Of a stretch of DNA of 64,000 nucleotides, positions 26,126 through 34,693 are shown piece by piece. How positions within the stretch are numbered: the first letter of the stretch is position 1; each line of letters begins with the position of its first letter. The notes beneath the pieces are model-generated. The model was not told where the DNA came from. It ran no database searches and saw only the letters and a program-made list of their open reading frames with translations. The stretch lies in contig NZ_CM001441.1 of the NCBI RefSeq assembly GCF_000244895.1, forward strand, positions 2,190,226 through 2,254,225, written 5' to 3'. The position numbers and the translations under genes are program-made. The stretch is from Desulfosporosinus youngiae DSM 17734. GTDB taxonomy: Bacteria > Bacillota > Desulfitobacteriia > Desulfitobacteriales > Desulfitobacteriaceae.

Positions 26126-27379
26126 ATGAAAAAGAGCAGTTTACTATTGGGCCTGGCCGCAGCCATCATTCTGGTGAGTCTTTCGGCTTGGATTTATCAA
26201 GTGAATAACGGTTTAATCGTCACAAATTTACGAAATTCATTCAGCTGGGGTTTATATATTGCAACCTTTGCCTTTTTTGTAGGGGTAGCGGCCGGGGGAC
26301 TAATTATATCCTCTTCGGTTTATCTCTTTAATATTGAAAAGCTTAAACCATTTACCCGCATCGCATCTCTCTCAGCCTTTGCCAGTATTCTGGGTGCCGG
26401 GGCCATGATTCTGCCGGATATGGGCCGGGTGGATCGGGTTTGGAATATCTTTGTTTACCCGAATTTTAAATCCCCTTTGGTTTGGGATGTTATTGTTATC
26501 TCAGCTTACCTTCTTATTACGTTCTTAAGCGTCTATGTTCAGCTTTTGCCGGATTGGAAAGAGGAGGGACGAGGGCTTCTCAATGGGTGGACTAAAACAC
26601 ACTCCCAAGACTATGTCAACCAGTTCTCCAAAAAATGGTCAAAGCGCGTAGCGCTGGTCGGCTTACCCGTGGCCATTTTAATTCACACAGTAACAGCGCT
26701 GATCTTTGCAACCCAGGCATCCCGTGGGTGGTGGAACACAGCGGTGCTGCCTCCGGACTTTGTTTCAGTGGCGGTTGCCTCCGGTACGGCCCTGGTTCTG
26801 GTAATTGCTCTGCTGGCCGTAGGAAAAGAACAGTTTGAAGAGTATAAGGGAGCGTTTCAAACCATGGCATTAATTATCTCAGGGTCCTTAGTGGTGCATT
26901 TTTTCTTCGTTTCTATGGATTTAATCACCCATGGCTGGTGGGGGAACCCTGAGGGAAGGGAAATCCTGTCTCTTCTTTTCGGGCACTACGGATTTCTCTA
27001 CGCCACAGAATTACTGCTGCCGGCCTTCACCATGATGTTCTTTTTTATCAAGAAGGATAAGTATAGTTACCGGTCCCTGATCATGGGAAGTCTGCTCCTG
27101 TTTATCGGAGTATTTGCCCACCGCTTGATGCTGATGTTCCCGGCTTTTAATGCTATTCCCCTTTCTTTAGCTATTCCGGGAGCGGGGATAGAAAGTTGGG
27201 CATATCCCGTGGCAGTTGGTCAGCTTCGGGAAGGCATGCCGGTCTTTGTAAGTTCATGGAACTACACTCCAACATTAATTGAATATGCCGTCGCCCTTTT
27301 ACCCTTCGGTTTAGTACTTTTTGTCGTCACAGCAGCCCTGAGGATGTATAATTTTTTACCGCAAAAACGGGTTATGTAA
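26126..27379 (+). CDS. NrfD-type membrane anchor subunit
   Basis: A 417-residue quinone-interacting membrane protein with about 9-10 helices, of the NrfD/PsrC family. After the first helix comes NSFSWGLYIATFAFFVGVAAGG, the usual conserved loop of this family; a polar insert after about residue 145 contains GWTKTHSQDYVNQFSKKW. AAGGAGG sets the ATG at 26126 rather than the GTG 9 bases earlier. It completes a complex iron-sulfur molybdoenzyme. A type II-like catalytic subunit usually pairs with a haem b gamma subunit, so an NrfD partner is unusual. Confidence 0.9.
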   Translation: MKKSSLLLGLAAAIILVSLSAWIYQVNNGLIVTNLRNSFSWGLYIATFAFFVGVAAGGLIISSSVYLFNIEKLKPFTRIASLSAFASILGAGAMILPDMGRVDRVWNIFVYPNFKSPLVWDVIVISAYLLITFLSVYVQLLPDWKEEGRGLLNGWTKTHSQDYVNQFSKKWSKRVALVGLPVAILIHTVTALIFATQASRGWWNTAVLPPDFVSVAVASGTALVLVIALLAVGKEQFEEYKGAFQTMALIISGSLVVHFFFVSMDLITHGWWGNPEGREILSLLFGHYGFLYATELLLPAFTMMFFFIKKDKYSYRSLIMGSLLLFIGVFAHRLMLMFPAFNAIPLSLAIPGAGIESWAYPVAVGQLREGMPVFVSSWNYTPTLIEYAVALLPFGLVLFVVTAALRMYNFLPQKRVM

Positions 27380-27484
27380 ACTCCGGGAACCTTTACCCCC
27401 TTCTTTTCAAAGAATTTTCACCTATGACCTTAGCTGGAATAAGATAGTTTATTACAGATTCTATGAATTGGAGGGGGTTGTATT

Positions 27485-28141
27485 ATGCAGTACTTAAGGG
27501 TTCCTATCGGACAGCACAGATTACCGGGATTACCTTATTCATACCAGGCGCTTCAGCCTGTTATCAGTGCCGGATTGCTGGAAATTCACCATAATCAGCA
27601 TCATAAATCCTATGTAGAAGGTCTGAATAAAGCGGAGCTTAAGCTCGCTGAAGCACGGCATAAAAGAGATTACAGCCTGATCAAGCATTGGGAGCGGGAA
27701 ATTGCTTTTCATGGTTCCGGTCATATTCTGCACAGCATTTATTGGACCTCAATGGCTCCCATGGGGAATCGCTGGGAAACTCCGGGGTCTCAGACTCATA
27801 AGTTTATCCTTGATTCGTTCGGCAGCTTTATTTCCTTTCAGGAACAGTTCAGTGAGGCTGCTATAAATGTGGAAGGGTCGGGCTGGAGTGTATTAGTTTG
27901 GCAGCCCGGCTGGGGACGCCTAGAAATCCTGGCTGTTGAGAAACATCAGAATTGCTTTCAGGCAGGCGGTATCCCGCTGCTGGTCATGGATGTCTGGGAG
28001 CATGCTTATTATCTGGATTATCTATGGAAACGTAAAGATTATGTATGGTCCTGGTGGCAGATTGTTAATTGGAGTGCAGTAGAAAGAAGGCTGGCCCTTG
28101 CTGTGTCAGGACAGATGCCCCTGGTAATTAGTCAGAGTTAG
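27485..28141 (+). CDS. superoxide dismutase, Fe/Mn type
   Basis: Converts superoxide to oxygen and hydrogen peroxide. The 218-residue protein shows the family's order: LPYSYQALQP at the start, IHHNQHHKSYV (first metal His), GHILHSIYW (second His), NVEGSGWSVLVW, and DVWEHAYYLDY (Asp and His ligands), then VNW near the end. Residues that normally separate Fe from Mn forms are ambiguous here, so the metal is not assigned. There is no signal peptide. GGAGGGG precedes the ATG. It lies downstream of the molybdoenzyme genes but has a 105-base gap and probably its own promoter. Confidence 0.92.
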   Translation: MQYLRVPIGQHRLPGLPYSYQALQPVISAGLLEIHHNQHHKSYVEGLNKAELKLAEARHKRDYSLIKHWEREIAFHGSGHILHSIYWTSMAPMGNRWETPGSQTHKFILDSFGSFISFQEQFSEAAINVEGSGWSVLVWQPGWGRLEILAVEKHQNCFQAGGIPLLVMDVWEHAYYLDYLWKRKDYVWSWWQIVNWSAVERRLALAVSGQMPLVISQS

Positions 28142-28227
28142 GTGCTTGCTTATACATAAAAAATGCCGCAAGTCAAATGCTATAGACTAAACAGTGAGCT
28201 GTTTTAAATTAGCGGAGGTGTTGACTT

Positions 28228-28407
28228 GTGAGAAAATGGGAAGATTTGACCAAGGATGAGCAAGAAATCATTACAACTATGAAAATGCAGGGGATCAGTC
28301 CTGATGAGCTAATTGAACGGATGCGCAGCTCCGGAAGAATGAGTCCGGAAGCAATCGAAGGTTTAAGAAAAGCCCTCGATGATGTAAGGGAGTTTTTGGT
28401 TCATTAA
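28228..28407 (+). CDS. small hypothetical protein, 59 residues
   Basis: GGAGGTG lies 7 bases before a GTG start. The product (MRKWEDLTKDEQEIITTMKM at the start, then SPDELIERMRSS and SPEAIEGLRKALDDVREFLVH) is highly charged and predicted all-helical, with two similar SP-E-I/L helices. No family is recognised. A 17-bp hairpin follows 65 bases after its stop. Good ribosome site and codon pattern support it. Confidence 0.65.
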   Translation: MRKWEDLTKDEQEIITTMKMQGISPDELIERMRSSGRMSPEAIEGLRKALDDVREFLVH

Positions 28408-28472
28408 ATCTAAACTTACAGACTCAGTTTTTAAAGTATCTAGGCAACTTTATTAATAATGTCAACCCATCA

Positions 28473-28515
28473 AATATGGAAGGAGTGTCTTACTCAGGGA
28501 CACTCCTTCCATATT
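28473..28515. terminator. 17-bp hairpin, likely terminator
   Basis: 28473-28489 pairs perfectly with 28499-28515 across 9 bases. The following sequence GTATTATG is only moderately T-rich. It probably ends the small gene at 28228. The rest of the 348-base gap (28408-28755) holds the promoter for the next gene and nothing else I can support. Confidence 0.6.
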
Positions 28516-28691
28516 GTATTATGATCCCCATAGCACTCTTCAGAATGGAATAGTTTTGCCGATTAATTTATTTCGACTGCTCTTAATAGGTTCATTATTC
28601 ACTTCCGCGCAGTTTACAATATTCCAGTTGCTTTATGGTTTTTGCGGTTAATATCTATAATTTTTACAAGCTAAATGGGGAAGCCTATTGA

Positions 28692-28720
28692 TTGTTAATA
28701 GATGGAATATCGACTATAAT
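28692..28720 (+). promoter_or_regulatory. sigma-A-type promoter
   Basis: TTGTTA, a 17-base spacer, and a perfect TATAAT, 35 bases before the YbjQ-family gene. Confidence 0.7.
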
Positions 28721-28755
28721 CAAAAAGAGTATTGAAAAAATAGGGGGTAAAAAAC

Positions 28756-29076
28756 ATGATCCTAACAACCACGCCGTCAATCGAGGGTCGAAAAATCACA
28801 TCCTATTTCGGTGTCATTACCGGGGAAGCTATTATGGGCGCTAACATTATGCGGGATATTTTTGCCAGTATTACGGATATTATTGGCGGGCGTTCCGGTG
28901 CGTATGAAGAAAAATTACAACAAGCCCGGCAAGTAGCTTTGCAGGAATTAGAGGAACGAGCCCTACGCTTAGGGGCTAACGCGGTCGTAGGAATTGATCT
29001 GGATTATGAGGTAGTCGGCCAAAGCGGCAGTATGTTAATGGTCAGTGCTTCAGGTACAGCAGTGCGCATAGAATAG
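28756..29076 (+). CDS. YbjQ/UPF0145 family protein
   Basis: A 106-residue member of the YbjQ (heavy-metal-binding-domain-like) family, with the hallmark beginning [22 protein letters not shown], the [11 protein letters not shown] loop, and the end [17 protein letters not shown] with a final strand [14 protein letters not shown]. These proteins form ring-shaped pentamers; a physiological role is not established. A promoter lies just upstream and a terminator just downstream, so it is a single-gene unit. Confidence 0.9.
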   Translation: MILTTTPSIEGRKITSYFGVITGEAIMGANIMRDIFASITDIIGGRSGAYEEKLQQARQVALQELEERALRLGANAVVGIDLDYEVVGQSGSMLMVSASGTAVRIE

Positions 29077-29125
29077 TACGTATGTTCAATAGGTTTTTAA
29101 GCGTGGCTTGATAACTAACTCCAGT

Positions 29126-29160
29126 GCCGGTTAAGGTCAATGATCATCTTAACCGGCTTT
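29126..29160 (+). terminator. intrinsic terminator after the YbjQ gene
   Basis: GCCGGTTAAG at 29126-29135 pairs perfectly with 29148-29157 across 12 bases, followed by TTTA. Confidence 0.65.
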
Positions 29161-29286
29161 ACAGAGTTCACACAGCTGGTTTTGCGAGCTCTGTAGGGTT
29201 AAAGGATCGGATCAGCTGCCCAGGCTCTTAAATGTTCCGGCAAATGCACTGCGTTCGCTGCAGGTTGTTAAGAATGGAGATGGATA

Positions 29287-30246
29287 ATGAGAAGACTTTT
29301 ATTGTTGCTTTGTATTATGATTGTATCCGGGCTGTCTCTATTTAATAATGAAACGTTCGTACCCCCTGACAAGGCCGCCAACTCACAAGCATCTTCCTAT
29401 AGTCTCGTTTTTGCAGTTATAGGAGATGTTCATGCCAATACGGACAGTCTTGAGAAAGCGATTAGAGATCTCCATACTATCAACCCGGAGTTGAATGCCC
29501 TGATATTCAATGGAGATACTGTCGATCAAGGGATTAAGAAGCAATATGATGCCCTGGAAAAGACGCTGCTTAAAACTAATTCCATGCTGCCGAAAACGAT
29601 CATCAAAAACATAGGAAATCATGAGTTTTTCAACTATGATATAGAAATAAACAGTCCTCAGGATGTCAGGGACTTTATAAACCGTTATCTGGAATTTGCT
29701 GATGTGGATAAGGTCTATCATGACACTTGGGTCAATGGATACCATTTCATATCTTTAGGGTCAGAAGATGGAAATTCTCAAACCCTTGATTCGATAAGAG
29801 CCTATATTTCTGATGAACAGCGGAAGTGGCTGACCGGAAAACTGGCTGAGAACTATGTACCGGGCAAGCCAATCTTTGTCTTTCTTCATCAGCCTCTGAA
29901 TAGTAATCCTAGCAGCGGGTGGGTTGGATCTGATCAGAGTGAAGAGATTAGAAAAATCTTAGCTCAATATCCGGAGGTTATACTATTCTCATCCCATACC
30001 CATGCTGATTTGACAGAGAAAAGTGTTGTCTTAAACCAGCCTTTTACCAAGGTTCATACAGGTGCCATACATTACACCATTGTACGGCACGCTCAAGAGC
30101 AGAGCAGAACGAGAGAGCCTTTTATAAAAGGCTTATATGTTGAAGTTATGGGAAACAAAGTTATTATAAAAGGAAGAAATATGAAAGATCAGTCATGGAT
30201 CTTTACCCAAGAGATTAATGGTGTGAGTGCCCAATCATCAGCATAG
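29287..30246 (+). CDS. exported metallophosphoesterase
   Basis: A 319-residue calcineurin-like phosphoesterase with a signal peptide (MRRLLLLLCIMIVSGLSLF). The metal-site blocks are all present in order: IGDVHANTDS, FNGDTVDQG, NIGNHEFF, VFLHQP and FSSHTHAD, so it should be active, outside the cytoplasm. The substrate could be a phosphodiester, nucleotide or cell-wall compound and cannot be chosen from sequence. The SGNH hydrolase starts 16 bases after its stop, so the two are likely co-transcribed. Confidence 0.88.
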   Translation: MRRLLLLLCIMIVSGLSLFNNETFVPPDKAANSQASSYSLVFAVIGDVHANTDSLEKAIRDLHTINPELNALIFNGDTVDQGIKKQYDALEKTLLKTNSMLPKTIIKNIGNHEFFNYDIEINSPQDVRDFINRYLEFADVDKVYHDTWVNGYHFISLGSEDGNSQTLDSIRAYISDEQRKWLTGKLAENYVPGKPIFVFLHQPLNSNPSSGWVGSDQSEEIRKILAQYPEVILFSSHTHADLTEKSVVLNQPFTKVHTGAIHYTIVRHAQEQSRTREPFIKGLYVEVMGNKVIIKGRNMKDQSWIFTQEINGVSAQSSA

Positions 30247-30261
30247 GGCTGGAAGGAGTCA

Positions 30262-30849
30262 ATGATCCGGACTATGAAAAGGACGACTAAACTAGTGGCC
30301 ATCGGGGATTCTATCACGGAGGGATTTCCCTATACAAAAAAGGAGTCCTGGGTGACCTATATCTCTCAGGAATTTCCCTTTCAGGTCATTAATAAAGGGA
30401 TAAACGGGGATTTAACACAGAACATACGTGATCGCTTCCGACGGGATGTAGTTTCCTTCAATCCAAGTCATGCTATTATCCTGGGAGGAACCAATGATGC
30501 CTATGCAAACTATCCATTACAAAGTGTCAGCCATAATTTCGAAGTGATGGTAAAAATATGCCGGGACGAGGGGATTACCCCCATCTTGGGCTTGCCCATT
30601 CCTCTCCTGGAGCCGGAAGAAGAAATGTATCTTTCGCAATATCGAAATTGGTTAATAGACTATGGGAAACTGAAAAACCTATTAACCATAGATTTCTATA
30701 CTCCGTTTCTGGAGTCCATTGAAGCCGGTGAGGAGGCCAGATTTTTTGCGGATGAAGCACACCCCAGTCTTGAAGGGTATAAATTAATGGCTCAGACGGC
30801 CCTGCATGATTTAAGGATCTTCCTAAAAATACCCTTTGAACAGGATTAA
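30262..30849 (+). CDS. SGNH/GDSL-family hydrolase
   Basis: A 195-residue esterase-type enzyme with block I GDSITEGFPY (nucleophile Ser), block II Gly near NKGINGDL, block III GGTNDAY, and block V DEAHPSLEGY with the catalytic Asp and His. Its size is that of TesA-like or short-chain acyl esterases. There is no signal peptide, so it is cytoplasmic. GGAAGGAG precedes the ATG. The likely operon partner is the upstream phosphoesterase; their joint role is unknown. Confidence 0.85.
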   Translation: MIRTMKRTTKLVAIGDSITEGFPYTKKESWVTYISQEFPFQVINKGINGDLTQNIRDRFRRDVVSFNPSHAIILGGTNDAYANYPLQSVSHNFEVMVKICRDEGITPILGLPIPLLEPEEEMYLSQYRNWLIDYGKLKNLLTIDFYTPFLESIEAGEEARFFADEAHPSLEGYKLMAQTALHDLRIFLKIPFEQD

Positions 30850-30923
30850 GCGTTAAGTGAATTAATCCTCATAACCCGGGGAATTATAATAAGCACCAGA
30901 GGTGAAAGGGGATTGAGGACTTT

Positions 30924-31835
30924 ATGCCTGAAGTTCCTGAAATGGAGATCTATAAGAACTATTTGAACCAGTGGGTTAAGGATAAACATATCAATAAGGT
31001 TAATGTTTTGCGGGCTAAAAGTGTTAACCTGGAAAGTTCGGAATTTTGCCGGGCAGTGATGGGTAAAAAAATCGACGGCATTTCACGGCGAGGTAAATAC
31101 CTCGTCTTTCATCTCAATGACGGTCACTTTCTCCTGACCCATATGATGCTGGATGGCAGACTCTTTCTCTTGACAACTGATTCAGAAACTATGTTGGAAC
31201 AAGAGAGTGACGTAAGCCAGCCCATGACATTACAGTCTGAGATTTTAGAAAGCAGTGCCGAGGATTTAAAACAGAAATTAAAAATGCTGCCGGGAAGGGC
31301 AAGCGTGGTTTTCGGTTTATCAGATGGTTCGGTGCTCTTTTTCTGCAGTCTTACACTTGGCTATTTGCACTACCTTGGACAGGAGCAGCTTGAGAGGAAA
31401 TTACGGGAATTAGGCAAAGATCCATTAGATTCAAAGGTTAGTGCCCAGGATTTTTCTCAATTACTTGAGAGAAAACGGGGAATGATCAAACCGTGGCTGA
31501 TGAATCCTAAAAATATCTCCGGAGTGGGAAATGCCTACTCTAATGAAGCATTATTTAGCGCGGGCGTTTTGCCGACGCGCTTGATTTCTCAACTAAGTTC
31601 TAATGAAAAAGTAACGCTCTTTAATTCCTTAGTGAGCATTATTAAAGATTCAATCCGCCTGGGCGGGGACATGGAAGAACCCTTTGCGGCCTGGGACGAT
31701 TTCACAGGGGGATATAATGCCTATTTCAAAGTATATGATCGGGCCGGGAAACCCTGTTTGGTTTGCCAAGAGACCATTCAAAAGACTGAAGTGGGGGGTA
31801 GAAACGCATTTTTTTGTCCGCACTGTCAACAGTGA
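30924..31835 (+). CDS. Fpg/Nei-family DNA glycosylase
   Basis: A 303-residue DNA base-excision glycosylase/AP lyase. The N-terminal catalytic Pro2-Glu3 is in MPEVPEMEIY, the conserved basic RRGKYLVFHL follows, then HFLLTHMMLDGRL, a helix-two-turn-helix (MIKPWLMNPKNISGVGNAYS) and a C-terminal zinc finger with CLVC and CPHC around GGRNAFF, which includes the conserved Arg. Longer than usual by about 25 residues because of an acidic insert at 90-125 (EQESDVSQPM). Whether it prefers oxidised purines (MutM) or pyrimidines (Nei) is not clear, so no symbol is given. Confidence 0.88.
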   Translation: MPEVPEMEIYKNYLNQWVKDKHINKVNVLRAKSVNLESSEFCRAVMGKKIDGISRRGKYLVFHLNDGHFLLTHMMLDGRLFLLTTDSETMLEQESDVSQPMTLQSEILESSAEDLKQKLKMLPGRASVVFGLSDGSVLFFCSLTLGYLHYLGQEQLERKLRELGKDPLDSKVSAQDFSQLLERKRGMIKPWLMNPKNISGVGNAYSNEALFSAGVLPTRLISQLSSNEKVTLFNSLVSIIKDSIRLGGDMEEPFAAWDDFTGGYNAYFKVYDRAGKPCLVCQETIQKTEVGGRNAFFCPHCQQ

Positions 31836-31909
31836 TAAATCAATAAGGGAGGCAAAGCCTAATCCATCCGCCGCTTATTCGATAGAAGTATGAGCAAGGG
31901 ACAAATAAG

Positions 31910-31950
31910 CGAGACAGAACCCTTTGTTAATAGGGCGCTGTCTCGTTTAG
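31910..31950 (+). terminator. intrinsic terminator
   Basis: CGAGACAG pairs with CTGTCTCG, with an inner CCCT/AGGG pairing, followed by TTTAGTTTG. It lies after the glycosylase gene and before the convergent LapA-type gene. Confidence 0.65.
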
Positions 31951-31973
31951 TTTGTCAATATTGATATTCCGGA

Positions 31974-32261
31974 TTAATCGTCTGATTGATTTGAGGCTGA
32001 AACGTTGGATTGGGCAGTAAGATCCTTTGTCAAAGGTTCATCCTTCGGGTGCTGCTTAGACCTGAGTTTTAGTCTTAGTTCCCGCCAGATGGCCAAGAGA
32101 AGCATGATTAAAGCTCCGGCAAAGGCAGATCCTAAGATTACCAGGACTAAAGGAACTTCTTTGGTAATCCAAAGAAGCTGGATCGTAACTAAAGTTGCAT
32201 TTTGTACAGCAAAGACTGCAATAAGAAGGGAACATATCAGTGACAAGATGAGTACAACCAC
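31974..32261 (-). CDS. LapA/DUF1049-family membrane protein
   Basis: A 95-residue protein with two hydrophobic segments (VVLILSLICSLLIAVFAVQN and EVPLVLVILGSAFAGALIML) and a basic then acidic cytoplasmic tail. The NATLVTIQLLW stretch between the helices is the DUF1049 signature. In Gram-negatives LapA-type proteins work with YciM in lipopolysaccharide control; in a Gram-positive-type cell the role is unknown. GGAGGA precedes the GTG start at 7-8 bases; an overlapping ATG frame is out of register and not supported. Confidence 0.78.
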   Translation of the reverse strand: MVVLILSLICSLLIAVFAVQNATLVTIQLLWITKEVPLVLVILGSAFAGALIMLLLAIWRELRLKLRSKQHPKDEPLTKDLTAQSNVSASNQSDD

Positions 32262-32448
32262 CTTGCATTCCTCCTTCGCTCATTTCAAAATCTATTCGAC
32301 TATCATCTGCAGGATTCCTGCCTAACCTTCACAGACTTTACTTTATTCTCATAATTAAACATAAGTTGTTTTTTTTAAGGTTTTATTGACTGGGTAATTA
32401 ATCTAAGAAGTGCTATACTAAGGCTAATAACCATAAGGAGGGGTAGCG

Positions 32449-33504
32449 TTGAAAAAGATACTTTTTGTTATAACCTTATTATTTACACTGATTCTTTTAA
32501 ATGGTTGTGCTAATAAGAAGGATAATAAACCACCGGTTGAGGATTTAAAACCACAAGAAACAGCGCAGCCACTCAGCATTCAGGATTATTCCTTTAAAGA
32601 GAACACAAACTATGTGTTTGCAGGGGAAGGGAATGAATATGCTTCTTACAACCTTTACGTTGATTACAGCGAAAATAATCGTGTTCAGATACGATCGAAT
32701 AACGGCGGAACTGAAATGGTGAAGGTGCTGGAAAACAAGGATGGGGAGCTGACCCTGTTATTTTCAAGGGAGGAAACCTATTTTCGCGAGAATCTGATCC
32801 AAAGCCCGGCTAATAAAAACGAAATTTTATTGAAGGAACCACTTACGGTAGGAACTTCCTGGACACTGACAGATGGCAGAAAACGGTCAATTACCAATGT
32901 TGAGGCAGACGTAAAAACTCCTTCAGGCACGTATAAAGCATTGGAGGTTACCACTGAAGGAAAAGACGATAAAACTCAGGATTATTATGCCCCAAATATT
33001 GGTCTCGTAAAATCTATTTTTACTTCAAACGGAATGGTTGTTACCTCTTCTTTAAGCAAAGTTGAGAACAATGTTCCCTTAACTCAAACCGTAAAATTCT
33101 TTTATCCCAATGTCAATGAGGATAAGCTCTATTATGTCGATAAGACCCTCTCTATGGGGACGAATGATCTGACCAAAGCTGTCGTTGAGAAAGCATTTAA
33201 GGAATTGCCTAAAGGAGACATATCGAAGGTGCTGGGTCCTGATGTTAAGATTAAAAGTTTATATTTGAATAAGGACAACATGGTCTATGTAGATTTTACC
33301 AAAGACTTTGTAAGCGAAATGAACGCCGGCTCCGGTTATGAGACCATGATTTTGCAGAGCATCACTAATACCCTGGGAAACTATTATGGGGTTGACAAGG
33401 TTTATATAACTATCGAAGGGGAGCCATACGCCTCCGGGCATTATATGATGAAAAAAGGTGAGTACTTCAAAGTAGACTTAAACAACAGTGCCGAGCTGCG
33501 TTGA
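32449..33504 (+). CDS. GerMN-domain lipoprotein
   Basis: A 351-residue lipoprotein: signal peptide ending in the lipobox LLNGC, so the mature protein starts at Cys20 anchored to the membrane. The central part (residues 45-205) is a beta-rich domain; the C-terminal third (KFFYPNVNEDKLYYVDKTL, then VYVDFTKDFVSEMNAGSG and TLGNYYGVDKVYITIEGEP) matches the GerMN domain of sporulation and spore-germination proteins such as GerM. The start is TTG after GGAGGGG. It probably acts in the spore or cell envelope. It ends 64 bases before the SbcD-like gene. Confidence 0.88.
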   Translation: MKKILFVITLLFTLILLNGCANKKDNKPPVEDLKPQETAQPLSIQDYSFKENTNYVFAGEGNEYASYNLYVDYSENNRVQIRSNNGGTEMVKVLENKDGELTLLFSREETYFRENLIQSPANKNEILLKEPLTVGTSWTLTDGRKRSITNVEADVKTPSGTYKALEVTTEGKDDKTQDYYAPNIGLVKSIFTSNGMVVTSSLSKVENNVPLTQTVKFFYPNVNEDKLYYVDKTLSMGTNDLTKAVVEKAFKELPKGDISKVLGPDVKIKSLYLNKDNMVYVDFTKDFVSEMNAGSGYETMILQSITNTLGNYYGVDKVYITIEGEPYASGHYMMKKGEYFKVDLNNSAELR

Positions 33505-33568
33505 GTCTATGTGTGATAGCGAAGGCTGGGGATTCAGCTTTGCTGAGAGTTGCGGATGAGGTGAAAAA

Positions 33569-34693
33569 GTGGCTTCGTGTGTACGTTTCTTACAATGTGC
33601 CGGCTTTCTCTTTGATAGTCCTGTGTGGGATGGACCGGCGGAGTGGACATCAATCCGAAATCAAGATTTGTGGCAGACCTTCCAAACCGTCCTCTCGCTC
33701 TGCCGAACGGAAAGGATTGATGTTCTCTTTATAACCGGTGATCTATTTGAACAAGACTATGTACGCAGAGAAACTGTCGAGCGGGTAGCGCAGTCATTAG
33801 GCCAATTGGAAGGTATCCGGATTTTTATTACTCCGGGTAAGCGGGATCCGCTGGTTATGACGTCTGCTTACCGCCTGACGGCTTGGCCGGGCAATGTGCA
33901 CATATTCTCCAGTGGGGTTAAAAGTGTCGGCATACCTGACCTTAATGCCACTGTTTCCGGTGCGGCATGGACAGCCTATCATCAGGCAACTCCTTTTTTG
34001 GATGATTTTCGGGCGCCGGATGATGGTGCTCTTCAGCTGTTGCTTCTCCATGCTGAAGCAGATACTGAGAAGAATATTGCGTTCAGCGGCTTGGATTACT
34101 TAGCTTTGGGACATGGTGATACTTGGAGCGGCATTCAAAAGAGCGGGGAAACCTACTGGGCGGATTGCGGTGCGGTTGAAGCCAGAAGTTTTCATCATGG
34201 CGGTTCCCATGGTGTGATAATAGGGGAAGTTAACAAAGATTCTTCTCAATTTGAATTTCGGGAATTGGGACAACGGTCTTATATTGAAATCGATTTAGCG
34301 GTCCAGCCTGAGGATACTATGGAGGGGATTCTCGAAAAATTACTGGCCGAAACCAGCCCGGAAGGACGTCAGAAGGATCTGTTCAGAGTCAATCTGACAG
34401 GAACCTTATTAAACCTGCAAGAGAATGCTCAATTTTTACAAAAACGTTTAAAGACTGAGTTTCGTTTCCTGGAAGTTCTCACCCTGGATGAGAAAACTCA
34501 CTCACTATTAAGATCACCGGGAGTAACGGCAAAAAAAGATTTGGGCTATCCTACTCAAGCTCAGATATTTATGGATAAATTACAAGAGCGCTTAGTGAAT
34601 GCCGATGATTCTGAGAGTAAGAAATACTGGGAGTTTGTGCAAAAAATCGGACTGACAGCGCTGGAGCAGGGACGGGTATTCGATGAGGATTGA
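33569..34693 (+). CDS. SbcD/YhaO-like phosphoesterase with degenerate active site
   Basis: A 374-residue protein aligned by eye with SbcD/YhaO nucleases of the Mre11 type. The usual first block HxADxHLDSP appears as FLQCAGFLFDSPV, so the Asp and second His are replaced by Gly and Leu. GDLFE is kept, GNHD is replaced by GKRD, and the last GHxH is GHGD. Most metal ligands are therefore missing and nuclease activity is unlikely. The fold, length and C-terminal cap region are preserved. GTG start after GAGGTG. It overlaps the SbcC-like gene by 11 bases, as active pairs do. Confidence 0.72.
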   Translation: MASCVRFLQCAGFLFDSPVWDGPAEWTSIRNQDLWQTFQTVLSLCRTERIDVLFITGDLFEQDYVRRETVERVAQSLGQLEGIRIFITPGKRDPLVMTSAYRLTAWPGNVHIFSSGVKSVGIPDLNATVSGAAWTAYHQATPFLDDFRAPDDGALQLLLLHAEADTEKNIAFSGLDYLALGHGDTWSGIQKSGETYWADCGAVEARSFHHGGSHGVIIGEVNKDSSQFEFRELGQRSYIEIDLAVQPEDTMEGILEKLLAETSPEGRQKDLFRVNLTGTLLNLQENAQFLQKRLKTEFRFLEVLTLDEKTHSLLRSPGVTAKKDLGYPTQAQIFMDKLQERLVNADDSESKKYWEFVQKIGLTALEQGRVFDED

